From the NCBI RefSeq assembly GCF_000315425.1, contig NZ_JH992922.1, positions 195,754 to 259,753 on the forward strand: a stretch of DNA of 64,000 nucleotides, in the 5' to 3' direction. This document shows, in pieces, positions 53,808 through 62,004 of this stretch (position 1 is its first letter; each line of letters opens with the position of its first letter). The stretch is from Massilia timonae CCUG 45783 (GTDB lineage Bacteria > Pseudomonadota > Gammaproteobacteria > Burkholderiales > Burkholderiaceae_D). The position numbers were made by a program, and so were the translations under genes. The notes under the pieces were generated by a model. The model was given only the letters and a program-made list of their open reading frames with translations. It did no database searches and was not told the origin of the DNA.

Positions 53808-54017
53808 TCATACCTTCTTGAGCGATCCCGGCTTGTGCGCCGCCTCGGCCCCGGTCTTGTCGCTGGCCACCAGGTATTCGGGCTTATCCTTCGACGCCGC
53901 CACGTGGTGGCCCTTGATGTCGGTCGGCGTGGTCAGCTTTTTCTTGACCTTGCCCGTGACCGTGCCTTGCGACGACTTCCACTGCACCTTGTCACCTGCC
54001 TTGAATGTGCCAGCCAT
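53808..54017 (-). CDS. DUF2945 (TUDOR-like) small protein
   Basis: A 69-residue protein starting MAGTFKAGDKVQWKSSQGTV, with TDIKGHHVAASKDKPEYLVASDKTG in the middle, both characteristic of the DUF2945/HVA1 family of small beta-barrel proteins. Cytoplasmic and basic. Function is unknown. AGGAGG lies seven bases upstream. Confidence 0.85.
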   Translation of the reverse strand: MAGTFKAGDKVQWKSSQGTVTGKVKKKLTTPTDIKGHHVAASKDKPEYLVASDKTGAEAAHKPGSLKKV

Positions 54018-54216
54018 GATGCCTCCTGAATGTGATGTGGACCTATTTCACCATGCTTCGAGCCCGTGCCCGCGCATGTGAGCGAGACAAACGGGAGACA
54101 AGCGCCACGTTTTTGGCTTGCCGTAAAGACATGATTTTCAAGACAAAAACTGTAGAATGCGCCGTCCAGCCGCATTGGCGGCGGGCTCGCCGATCCACCC
54201 TTTACCTGGACCTACG

Positions 54217-55461
54217 ATGCAATCTGTCTCTCCGCTAGTCACCAACGATGCCGTCGTCCTCGGCATGCTGGCCGTCATCCTCGGCGCCGTCTTCTGGAGC
54301 GCTTCCCGCAAATCCGGTTTCTGGCACAAGTTCTACACCTATGTGCCGGCCCTGCTGCTGTGCTACCTGATCCCGGCGCTGCTCAACACGGCGGGGATCA
54401 TCGATGGCAATGCTTCTTCGCTGTATCCGGTGGCGCGCGACTACCTGCTGCCGACGGCGCTGGTGCTGCTGTGCGTGGCGATCGACTTCGGCGCCGTCCT
54501 GCGGCTCGGCCCGAAGGCCATCATCATGTTCCTGACCGGCACCCTGGGCGTGATGCTGGGCGCCATCGTGTCTTTCCTCGCGATGGACTTCATCCATCCC
54601 GAAACCGTGGCCGGCGACACCTGGCGCGGCATGACCACGGTGGCCGGCTCCTGGATCGGCGGCGGCGCCAACCAGGCCGCGATGAAGGAAGTGTTCGAGG
54701 TCGAAGCGACCCTGTTCGGCCAGTTCGTGGCGGTCGACGTGCTGGTCGCCAACGTCTGGATGGCGGTGCTGCTGTTCCTGGCCAGCCGCGCCCAGGCCTT
54801 CGACCGCTGGACCGGCGCCGACGTCTCCGCCATCAACGCGCTCAAGGAAAAGATCGAGCATTACCAGGCCGAGCACGCGCGCATTCCGACGCTCACCGAC
54901 GTGATGGTGGTGCTGGCCGTGGGCCTGGGCGCGACCGGCCTGTCGCATGCGCTGACCGGCCCCACCGTGGCCTGGATCTCGAGCCTGCCGGCCGAATGGC
55001 GCCTGCAGGACTACAGCCTGACCTCGAACTTCTTCTGGATCGTGGTGTACGCCACCACCTTCGGCCTGCTGCTGAGCTTTACGCGGGCGCGCAAGCTGGA
55101 AGGCGCCGGCGCCTCGACCATCGGTTCGGCCATGCTGTACATCCTGGTGGCGACCATCGGCATGCACATGGACCTGAACGCGCTGCTCGACCGCCCATGG
55201 CTGTTCCTGCTGGGCCTGATCTGGATCGCGGTGCACGGCGGCCTGATGCTGCTGGTGGCCAAGCTGATCCGGGCGCCGCTGTTCTTCATGGCGGTCGGCT
55301 CGCAGGCCAATATCGGCGGCGCCGCCTCGGCGCCGGTGATCGCCAGCGCCTTCCATCCGGCGCTGGCCCCGGTCGGGGTGCTGCTGGCGGTGATCGGCTA
55401 TGCGCTCGGCACCTACTGCGCCTACCTCACCGGCCTGCTGCTGCGGATGCTGGCCACCTGA
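54217..55461 (+). CDS. DUF819 family membrane transporter-like protein
   Basis: 414 residues from the ATG at 54217. About ten membrane helices. Family segments include GSWIGGGANQAAMKEVFEV near 145 (the glycine- and asparagine-rich re-entrant-like region) and the duplicated GSQANIGGAASAPVIASAFHPAL near 355. The inverted repeat structure suggests a transporter; substrates are not established. A terminator follows the stop. Confidence 0.85.
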   Translation: MQSVSPLVTNDAVVLGMLAVILGAVFWSASRKSGFWHKFYTYVPALLLCYLIPALLNTAGIIDGNASSLYPVARDYLLPTALVLLCVAIDFGAVLRLGPKAIIMFLTGTLGVMLGAIVSFLAMDFIHPETVAGDTWRGMTTVAGSWIGGGANQAAMKEVFEVEATLFGQFVAVDVLVANVWMAVLLFLASRAQAFDRWTGADVSAINALKEKIEHYQAEHARIPTLTDVMVVLAVGLGATGLSHALTGPTVAWISSLPAEWRLQDYSLTSNFFWIVVYATTFGLLLSFTRARKLEGAGASTIGSAMLYILVATIGMHMDLNALLDRPWLFLLGLIWIAVHGGLMLLVAKLIRAPLFFMAVGSQANIGGAASAPVIASAFHPALAPVGVLLAVIGYALGTYCAYLTGLLLRMLAT

Positions 55462-55467
55462 CTTGCC

Positions 55468-55500
55468 GCGCGCCCCGTACAGGGGCGCGCTTTCCTTATT
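55468..55500 (+). terminator. Rho-independent terminator of the DUF819 gene
   Basis: GCGCGCCCC and GGGGCGCGC form a perfect 9-bp stem with a 5-base loop, followed by TTTCCTTATTT. The convergent BCCT gene ends inside the T-rich tail. Confidence 0.85.
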
Positions 55501-57013
55501 TCTCGACCATCTGGCGCATGCGGCGGCGCAGTTCGCGCTCGCGCTTCTCGTGCGCCGTCCAGTCCTCGCACACGGCGCGGTAGAGCGAGACCAGCATCAG
55601 GATGATCACCAGCGAGAACGGCACCGCGAACACGATGGTGGCCGTCTGCAGCGCCTTCAGGCCGCCCGCCAGCAGCAGGCTGATCGCCATGCCGGCAATC
55701 AGGCCGCCCCACATCAGCTTGGTCTTGGTGGACGGGTTCGGGTTGCCGCCGCTGCTCATCATGCCCAGCACCAGCACCGCCGAGTCGCCCGAGGTGACGA
55801 AGAACACCAGCACCAGCACCGTGGCCACGGCCGACATGATCAGGCCCAGCGGCAGCGCGTCGAACAGCGCGAACAGCGCGGTCGAGGTGTCGGCGCGGAC
55901 CGCGTCCGAGATCGGGATCTGCTGCCAGATCTCCATGTGCAGCGCGGTGCCGCCGAAGATCGAGAACCACAGGAAGGCGGCCAGGGTCGGCGCCAGCATG
56001 GTGCCGATGATGAATTCGCGGATCGTGCGGCCGCGCGAGACGCGCGCGATGAACAGGCCGACGAACGGCGACCACGAGATCCACCAGGCCCAGTAGAAGA
56101 TGGTCCAGCTGCCGACCCAGTTGCTGTCGCGGAACGGGGTGGCGCGCAGGCTCATGCGCACGAACTCGGTCACGTAGCTGCCCAGGGTGCTGGTGAAGGT
56201 GTCGATGATCGCCACCGTCGGACCGACCAGGAACACCACCAGCGCCAGCACGGCCGCCATGGTCATGTTGATGTTCGACAGGATCTTGACGCCGCGCGTC
56301 ACGCCGCTGACCGCCGACCCCAGGAACAGGGCGGTGGCGACCAGGATGATGCCGATCTGCGAATATTCGCTGATCGCGAGGCCGAACACCGTGTTCATGC
56401 CGCTGTTGATCTGCATGGCGCCAAGGCCGAGCGAAGCGGCCACGCCGAAGGCGGTGGCCACCACCGCCAGCCCGTTGAACAGGCCGCCCAGGCGCTTGAC
56501 GAGCGGCCAGGGCAAAGCCCCGGTCGCGGTGCTGACCAGGGCGTCGCCGCCGCGCCGGTACTGGAAGAAGGCGATCGCCAGCGCCACCGCGCTGTAGACG
56601 GCCCACGGATGGATGCCCCAGTGGAAGAAGGTGTAGCGCATCGCTACGCCCGCCGCTTCCGGGGTGGCAGACACGGTGCCCGGCGGCGCGTCGATGTAGT
56701 GCGAGATCGGCTCGGCCACGCCGAAGAACACCAGACCGATGCCCATGCCGGCGGCGAACAGCATCGAGAACCAGCTGCCGATCGAGAACTCGGGCTCGTC
56801 GTCCTCGTCGCCCAGCTTGAGGTTGCCGTAGCGGCTGAAGGCCATGAACAGGGCGAAGGCCACCAGGCCCAGCACCACCCAGAGGTAGAACCAGCCGAAG
56901 TTGCGGGTCACGGATGCGAGGACGGTGTCGAACACCGCCCCCATGCTGTCAGGAGCGATCACGCCCCACAAAACGATGGCAAGGATGAAACCCGCCGAGA
57001 GTGCTGTCTGCAT
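55496..57013 (-). CDS. BCCT family betaine/choline/carnitine transporter
   Basis: A 505-residue transporter with 12 membrane helices. The signature WTIFYWAWWISWSPFVG and the following IARVSRGRTIREF are near residue 300. AAGMGIGLVFFGVAEPISHY near 90 is the sodium or substrate region: glycine-rich as in sodium-coupled betaine carriers. The short N and C termini do not carry a long osmosensory tail. It probably takes up a compatible solute such as glycine betaine or a related quaternary amine. A palindrome lies upstream. Confidence 0.93.
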   Translation of the reverse strand: MQTALSAGFILAIVLWGVIAPDSMGAVFDTVLASVTRNFGWFYLWVVLGLVAFALFMAFSRYGNLKLGDEDDEPEFSIGSWFSMLFAAGMGIGLVFFGVAEPISHYIDAPPGTVSATPEAAGVAMRYTFFHWGIHPWAVYSAVALAIAFFQYRRGGDALVSTATGALPWPLVKRLGGLFNGLAVVATAFGVAASLGLGAMQINSGMNTVFGLAISEYSQIGIILVATALFLGSAVSGVTRGVKILSNINMTMAAVLALVVFLVGPTVAIIDTFTSTLGSYVTEFVRMSLRATPFRDSNWVGSWTIFYWAWWISWSPFVGLFIARVSRGRTIREFIIGTMLAPTLAAFLWFSIFGGTALHMEIWQQIPISDAVRADTSTALFALFDALPLGLIMSAVATVLVLVFFVTSGDSAVLVLGMMSSGGNPNPSTKTKLMWGGLIAGMAISLLLAGGLKALQTATIVFAVPFSLVIILMLVSLYRAVCEDWTAHEKRERELRRRMRQMVEK

Positions 57014-57073
57014 GTCTTCTCCCGTAGACAGTAACGCGCGTCGGCGTCTTATGTTTTAAATAATTCATCATTG

Positions 57074-57092
57074 TAAGTGATTTAATCACTTA
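57074..57092. promoter_or_regulatory. perfect palindrome, operator candidate for the BCCT gene
   Basis: TAAGTGATTTAATCACTTA: arms of 8 bases around a 3-base centre, 61 bases upstream of the transporter start in an AT-rich gap. The form fits a dimeric repressor such as a TetR- or GntR-type protein. No adjacent regulator of those families is present. Confidence 0.5.
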
Positions 57093-57256
57093 TTGCAGCG
57101 CAGCAGGACTTCTTGCGTCATGACGGATCTTATACTTTTTATACGAAAACGCATGTACCATTGCGCAAGCTCAGAGTGTTGTCGTGAGTACACACAGTTC
57201 GCCATACAAAGGGGTTTGGCCGCATAATTGATTCAGTCTTGTAATGACGTTATGCG

Positions 57257-58252
57257 ATGCCCGCTCCCGCACTCCCCACCGCATCTCCCATGCCACGCAC
57301 GCGCGTGGATTCGCCACCCGCCGGGCGGGCGACCGCGCGCGATTCGCGCCTCTACGAGGTGATGGACCTGATGCTCGATTCGGTCGGCGACCCGCTGGCC
57401 CTGGGCAGCCTGGCCGCCTCGGCCAGCTATTCGAGCTACCACTTCGACCGCATCTTCCGCGAACTCACCGGTTTCTCGGCGGTGGAATACCAGCGCAAGC
57501 GCCGCCTGCGCCGCGCCGCCCACCTGCTGCGCCACGAGCCGGACGTGCCGGTCGGGCGCATCGCCCAGGATTGCGGCTTCCCGTCCAACGCGGCCTTCGC
57601 CAAGGCCTTCCGCCAGCAGTTCGCGATGTCGGCCAAGGAGTGGCGCGACGGTGGCTGGCGTGCCTATATGGACGCGCAAGTCGGGCGCGAGAGCGACGTC
57701 AGCTTCTTCGTGGCCGAGCCGAGCAACCTGGCGGCCCTGCAGGCCCCTTACTGCCCGCCCGAACCGGGCAGCGTCGCCGCCCGCGTCACGGTGCGCAGCC
57801 TGCCCGGCATCAAGCTGCGCTACCAGCGCTTCTTCGGCCAGTCGGGCGCCGCCCTGTCGCTGACCTGCAATGCCTTCATCTGCGAACGCGAACGCTCTGG
57901 CCTGGCGCGCGGCGCGTCCTGGTATGGGGTGTTCGACGAGGATCCCGGCTTCACCGGCGAGCGCGAATACTGCTACGACTTTGGCTTCGGCGCGGCGGCG
58001 CCGGATGGCGGCTTTGGCGCCGATGCGCCGGACGACGATCCGACGCTCGGCCTGCGCGTGCTGCCGGCCGGCAGCTACGCCTGCCTCGACTTCGACGGCG
58101 ACTGGCCGCGCTTTCGTGCGATGTACGAAGACTGGCTCGAGCGCCAGGCGGTGTGGCGGCTGGACGCCACCCGCCCGCACATTCAGAAGGTCGAGCGCGA
58201 CGGCGACGGACTCTGGCGCGGCTGGCTGGCCCTGCCGGTCAAGAAGCGCTAG
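57257..58252 (+). CDS. AraC-family regulator with C-terminal GyrI-like domain
   Basis: A 331-residue protein. AraC DNA-binding domain at about 30-130 (LGSLAASASYSSYHFDRIFRELTGFSAVEYQRKRRL, first helix-turn-helix, and VGRIAQDCGFPSNAAFAKAFRQQF, second). The C-terminal half resembles GyrI-like/effector-binding domains (residues about 165-325), as in Rob/SoxS-like regulators with small-molecule binding. It overlaps the stop of the convergent MFS gene by 14 bases. The 5-prime end is uncertain: an ATG at 57290 is possible. Confidence 0.87.
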   Translation: MPAPALPTASPMPRTRVDSPPAGRATARDSRLYEVMDLMLDSVGDPLALGSLAASASYSSYHFDRIFRELTGFSAVEYQRKRRLRRAAHLLRHEPDVPVGRIAQDCGFPSNAAFAKAFRQQFAMSAKEWRDGGWRAYMDAQVGRESDVSFFVAEPSNLAALQAPYCPPEPGSVAARVTVRSLPGIKLRYQRFFGQSGAALSLTCNAFICERERSGLARGASWYGVFDEDPGFTGEREYCYDFGFGAAAPDGGFGADAPDDDPTLGLRVLPAGSYACLDFDGDWPRFRAMYEDWLERQAVWRLDATRPHIQKVERDGDGLWRGWLALPVKKR

Positions 58253-59543
58253 AGGCGGACTTATCCGCGGGCGCGATCCGCATGAAGCGGCTCAGCACCA
58301 GCACCGGCACGCTGGCCAGCAACACCCACAGGAAGAAGTCGCGGTAGCCCAGCGCCTGCTGGATGTCGCCGCTGATCGTGCGGAACAACACGAAACCCAG
58401 CTGCATGAAGCCTGTGCCCAGCGCGTAGTGGGCCGCCTGGTAGCGGCCGCTGGCCACCACCTGCATGATGAACAGGATCACGCCGACGAAGCCGAAGCCG
58501 TAGCCGAACATCTCGATCCCCAGCAGGCCGACGATCAGCGCCATCGATTCGGGCTGGGCGTGGCTCAGGTACCAGAAGGCGGCGTTCGGCAGGTTCATGG
58601 CCAGGATCAGGATCGGCAGCGCGCGCCTGAGGCCGAGCCAGGCCGTGAAGTAGCCGCCGGCGATGCTGCCCACCAGAAAGGCGGCGGTGCCGACCGTGCC
58701 GTAGGCCCAGCCCACTTCGGCGGTGGTCAACCCAAGGCCGCCGACCTCGCGCGCATCGCGCAGGAACAGCGGGCCGATCGACTGGATCTGCCCTTCGCCG
58801 GCGCGGAACAGGATGATGAACAGGATCGCCAGCCAGATGCCGGGCTTGGCGAAGAAGGTCTTGATCACGTCCAGCAGGGTGGCGCCGATGCTGCCCAGGC
58901 CGAGTCCTGCCCTGGCCACCCTGGGCGTGGCCGGCAGCGCGCGCACGTGGTACAGCCCGAGCAGCGCCATCAGCCCGCCCAGCAGCAGGAACACGGTGGT
59001 CCAGGCGGCCTCGATGCCGAAGCGCTGTTCCAGCGCCCCGGCCAGGATCAGGAGGCCGCCCAGCGAGATGAACTTGGCCGCATTGAAGAAGGCGCCCTGC
59101 CAGCCGGCATAGGCGGCCTGCTCGCGCGCGTCCAGGCTGGCGATATAGATGCCGTCGGCGACGATGTCGTGCGTGCTCGAAGCCAGAGAGACGACCGCCA
59201 GCAAGGCGATGCACAGGGCGAACCACGCCGGCAGCTGCAGCGCCAGGGCCACCAGCGCCAGGCAGGCGCCGCCGATCAGCTGGCAGGCCACCACCGCCAG
59301 GCGCCGGCTGGGGGCGAGTTCCATGAACGGGCTCCACAGCGCCTTGAAGGCCCAGGCCAGGCCCAATAAACCGGTCCAGCGCGCGATCTGGTCGTTCGGC
59401 ACGCCCATGCTCTTGAGCATCTGGCCCGCCACCAGGGCCACCGCATAGAACGGCAGGCCCTGGGCCAGGTACAGGGTCGGCACCCAGGACAGCGGATGGC
59501 GGCGTTTGAGCTTGGCGACAGGAGCGTCGTTCATCGCGGTCAT
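58239..59543 (-). CDS. MFS transporter, AmpG-like
   Basis: A 434-residue protein with 12 membrane helices. The start WVPTLYLAQGLPFYAVALVAGQML resembles AmpG-type permeases, which import muropeptide or GlcNAc-containing sugars. The gene overlaps the hexosaminidase gene by four bases (ATGA). In this operon it most likely imports N-acetylglucosamine or small oligosaccharides released in the periplasm. Confidence 0.87.
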   Translation of the reverse strand: MTAMNDAPVAKLKRRHPLSWVPTLYLAQGLPFYAVALVAGQMLKSMGVPNDQIARWTGLLGLAWAFKALWSPFMELAPSRRLAVVACQLIGGACLALVALALQLPAWFALCIALLAVVSLASSTHDIVADGIYIASLDAREQAAYAGWQGAFFNAAKFISLGGLLILAGALEQRFGIEAAWTTVFLLLGGLMALLGLYHVRALPATPRVARAGLGLGSIGATLLDVIKTFFAKPGIWLAILFIILFRAGEGQIQSIGPLFLRDAREVGGLGLTTAEVGWAYGTVGTAAFLVGSIAGGYFTAWLGLRRALPILILAMNLPNAAFWYLSHAQPESMALIVGLLGIEMFGYGFGFVGVILFIMQVVASGRYQAAHYALGTGFMQLGFVLFRTISGDIQQALGYRDFFLWVLLASVPVLVLSRFMRIAPADKSASSAS

Positions 59544-61948
59544 GGCAATTCCAGGTTCAGGGTGACGATGCGGCTGGCGCGTCCACGGGTGTCGACGCTG
59601 GCCAGCTTCACGCTGCGGCTGTCGGCAAGCGGCGCCGGCGCCGTGTAGCGCGGGCTGTGCGCGCCGGGCTCGCTGCCATCCAGAGTGTAATGCACGGCCA
59701 GGCCCGGCAGGGCGATATTCGCATGCAGCCAGCCCTCCTCGACCACCGCGCCGGGCGGCGGCAGGCGGTAGGCCCAGGGCTGCGCCAGGCGGTCCAGGCG
59801 CGGCAGCTCGCGCTGGCCGAGGCGGTTGGCGAATTCATTCCAGTCGGCGGCCAGTTCGTCGGGATGCTTCCAGCCGGGGTCGGCGCTCCAGGCCCGTTCG
59901 GCCAGGCCGATCAGGCGCGGCAGCGCCAGGTACTCGACCCGTTCGCGCGAACGCGCGTTCTCGCCCCACAGCTGCCCCTGCAAGCCCTTGACGCGTTGGC
60001 GTCCGCCGGCGTCGAGCGGGGCCAGCGCCGCTATTTGCGCAAGGGTCGGCGCACGGCCCATTGCGTCATGCTGAGGCAGCAGCGGCGCATCGAGGGGAAC
60101 CATGCCGAAGGGTTCACGGGTATCGATGAAGCCGGCCCAGTAATAGCCCGGTTCCTGCGGATGCTTGGCGTAGGCGAAGTCGAAGTACAGGCTGGCGGCG
60201 CTGGACAGCACCACTTCGTGGCCGGCATTGGCCAGGCGGTTGGCGCAGTCTTCCTGGCCGGAACCCCAGCCGTTGTTCCACACGTAGACGTCTTCGCCTT
60301 GGCCGGCGCCGTTCGAGGTCAGCGCGGTCTCTTCCCAGCCGCTGAAGGCGATGCCGTGACGCGCCAGGATCGCGCGGCAGCGCGCCTGGAAGTCGTCGCG
60401 CAACTGGCGCGCCTCCAGCCAGCCGTGCGCGCGCATGCGCGCCTGGCAGGCGGGCGAGCCGAGCCAGGCGCCGACCGGCACCTCGTCGCCGCCGGTGTGC
60501 AGCACGCGCAAGGGCGCGCCGGCTTGCCGGTACAGCGCCGCGACCTCGGCGACCACGGTGTCGATGAAGCGGTCGACCGAGGGCAGCGCGATGCACATCA
60601 CGTTGTCATGCCACAGCTGCACCGACTCGTAGCTTGATGCGTCATCCGGATCGCTCAGCAGGTATTCTTCGGCGCCGGCGATATCTCCCGCCGCCATCAG
60701 GCGCGCATGGCGCACCCGCATCGCCTCGACCGCCGCGCGCGCGTGGCCCGGCATATTGAATTCGGGGATCACCTCGATGTGCAGGCGCCGCGCGTGGCGC
60801 AGGATGGTCACGAATTCGTCGGCGCCATAAAAGCCGCTGCCGCCGGGCGAACGGGTGTCGGCGCCGGAGCCGAACGACGGCGGCAGGCAGGGCTGTTCGC
60901 CCGGCGCGGGAACGCCGCGCCGGGCGCCGACCTCGGTCAGCTCGGGCAGCGCGGCGATCGCCAGGCGCCAGCCTTCGTCGTCGGTCAGGTGGAAGTGGAA
61001 GCGGTTGAGTTTATAGCGCGCCATGCAATCGAGCAGGCGCAGCACGGTGTCGACGCTGGAGAAATGGCGGGCGACGTCGAGCATCATGCCGCGGTAGGCG
61101 AAGCGCGGCGTGTCCACGACCGTCCCGCATGGCAGCGCGCCATCCTGCGCCAGGAGCTGGGCCAGGCTTTGCAGGCCGTTGAAGACGCCGTGCGCGCCGG
61201 CGCCGCGCACCACGACGCGCTCCGGCGCGATCTCCAGCCGGTAGGCTTCGGACTCCATCGCGGGATCGGTCTCGAGCACGATGCGGGCGTCGCCCACCCC
61301 CTCGGGCAGCGTTGCCAGGAGCGAGCGCAGGAACGCCGCTTCATTGTCGAGCCCTTCGCTGGCGTCGATCGGCGTCGACCGCCCGAGCACACAGCTGCGC
61401 GCATCGAAGCGCGCCATGCGCGGGCGCGGCGTGATGCGCCCGACCTGGTCCTCGTTCAACAGCGACAGGCGCGCGTTCTGCGCATGGCGCCAGGCCGCAT
61501 CGGCCGTGGGCAGCAGGTCGCCGCGCATGCGCTGGCGCTGCTCCGGTCGCACGAAGGGCATGATGTCGGGATCGCCCAGGTCGAACGCCCTCCCCGCCGC
61601 ATCCAGCAGATAGAAACCCAGGGGCGCATCGGTGATGCTGATCGCCCAGTGCAGGGAGTCGTAGTCGATCGTATGCGTCTGCCCCGGCAGCCAGGCGCCG
61701 CCTTGCGGCATGCACAGGCTGAACAGGTCGCCATTCAGGTGAACGGCCTGGAAGCCTTTGCTCACCGTCTCGGGCAGGATCTTGCGGCAGGTGTTGAAGC
61801 ACAGGGTCCAGCCGGGCGCGATCGCATCGAGGCCGTCGTTGCGCAGCGTGAGCCGCGCGGTGAACGCGTCGTCGCGCGTGATGTTGCTCAGGCATTCCCA
61901 GGCGATCGCGATCGCCGGGCCGCCGTCTGGTCGGTCCATGGTGGGCAT
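59540..61948 (-). CDS. beta-N-acetylhexosaminidase, GH20
   Basis: An 802-residue enzyme. Order: N-terminal carbohydrate-binding-like domain CHB_HEX type (about 1-160), GH20b alpha/beta domain (170-270), TIM-barrel catalytic domain from RFAYRGMMLDVARHFSS (near 275), the catalytic Asp488-Glu489 in LHTGGDEVP, and a C-terminal Ig-like domain. There is no signal peptide visible at the annotated start; the first residues MPTMDRPDG are polar, so cytoplasmic action or a different start must be kept in mind. It releases GlcNAc from chitooligosaccharides. Confidence 0.92.
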   Translation of the reverse strand: MPTMDRPDGGPAIAIAWECLSNITRDDAFTARLTLRNDGLDAIAPGWTLCFNTCRKILPETVSKGFQAVHLNGDLFSLCMPQGGAWLPGQTHTIDYDSLHWAISITDAPLGFYLLDAAGRAFDLGDPDIMPFVRPEQRQRMRGDLLPTADAAWRHAQNARLSLLNEDQVGRITPRPRMARFDARSCVLGRSTPIDASEGLDNEAAFLRSLLATLPEGVGDARIVLETDPAMESEAYRLEIAPERVVVRGAGAHGVFNGLQSLAQLLAQDGALPCGTVVDTPRFAYRGMMLDVARHFSSVDTVLRLLDCMARYKLNRFHFHLTDDEGWRLAIAALPELTEVGARRGVPAPGEQPCLPPSFGSGADTRSPGGSGFYGADEFVTILRHARRLHIEVIPEFNMPGHARAAVEAMRVRHARLMAAGDIAGAEEYLLSDPDDASSYESVQLWHDNVMCIALPSVDRFIDTVVAEVAALYRQAGAPLRVLHTGGDEVPVGAWLGSPACQARMRAHGWLEARQLRDDFQARCRAILARHGIAFSGWEETALTSNGAGQGEDVYVWNNGWGSGQEDCANRLANAGHEVVLSSAASLYFDFAYAKHPQEPGYYWAGFIDTREPFGMVPLDAPLLPQHDAMGRAPTLAQIAALAPLDAGGRQRVKGLQGQLWGENARSRERVEYLALPRLIGLAERAWSADPGWKHPDELAADWNEFANRLGQRELPRLDRLAQPWAYRLPPPGAVVEEGWLHANIALPGLAVHYTLDGSEPGAHSPRYTAPAPLADSRSVKLASVDTRGRASRIVTLNLELP

Positions 61949-61973
61949 CGATTCGGGTCTTGTTCCGGATTCG

Positions 61974-61996
61974 GGGAGGCGGCCGGCGCCTCCCCT
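61974..61996 (-). other. perfect hairpin between receptor and hexosaminidase genes
   Basis: GGGGAGGC and GCCTCCCC form an 8-bp perfect stem with a 7-base loop. It has no T-run, so readthrough is expected. It may stabilise the upstream receptor message and lower downstream expression. Confidence 0.45.
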
Positions 61997-62004
61997 GAGG
62001 TGGC

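Noticed and set aside
55400..57034. 544-codon plus-strand frame over the BCCT gene
   Set aside because: Composition dominated by His, Gln, Asp and Arg and without hydrophobic core. The opposite strand encodes a clear transporter.
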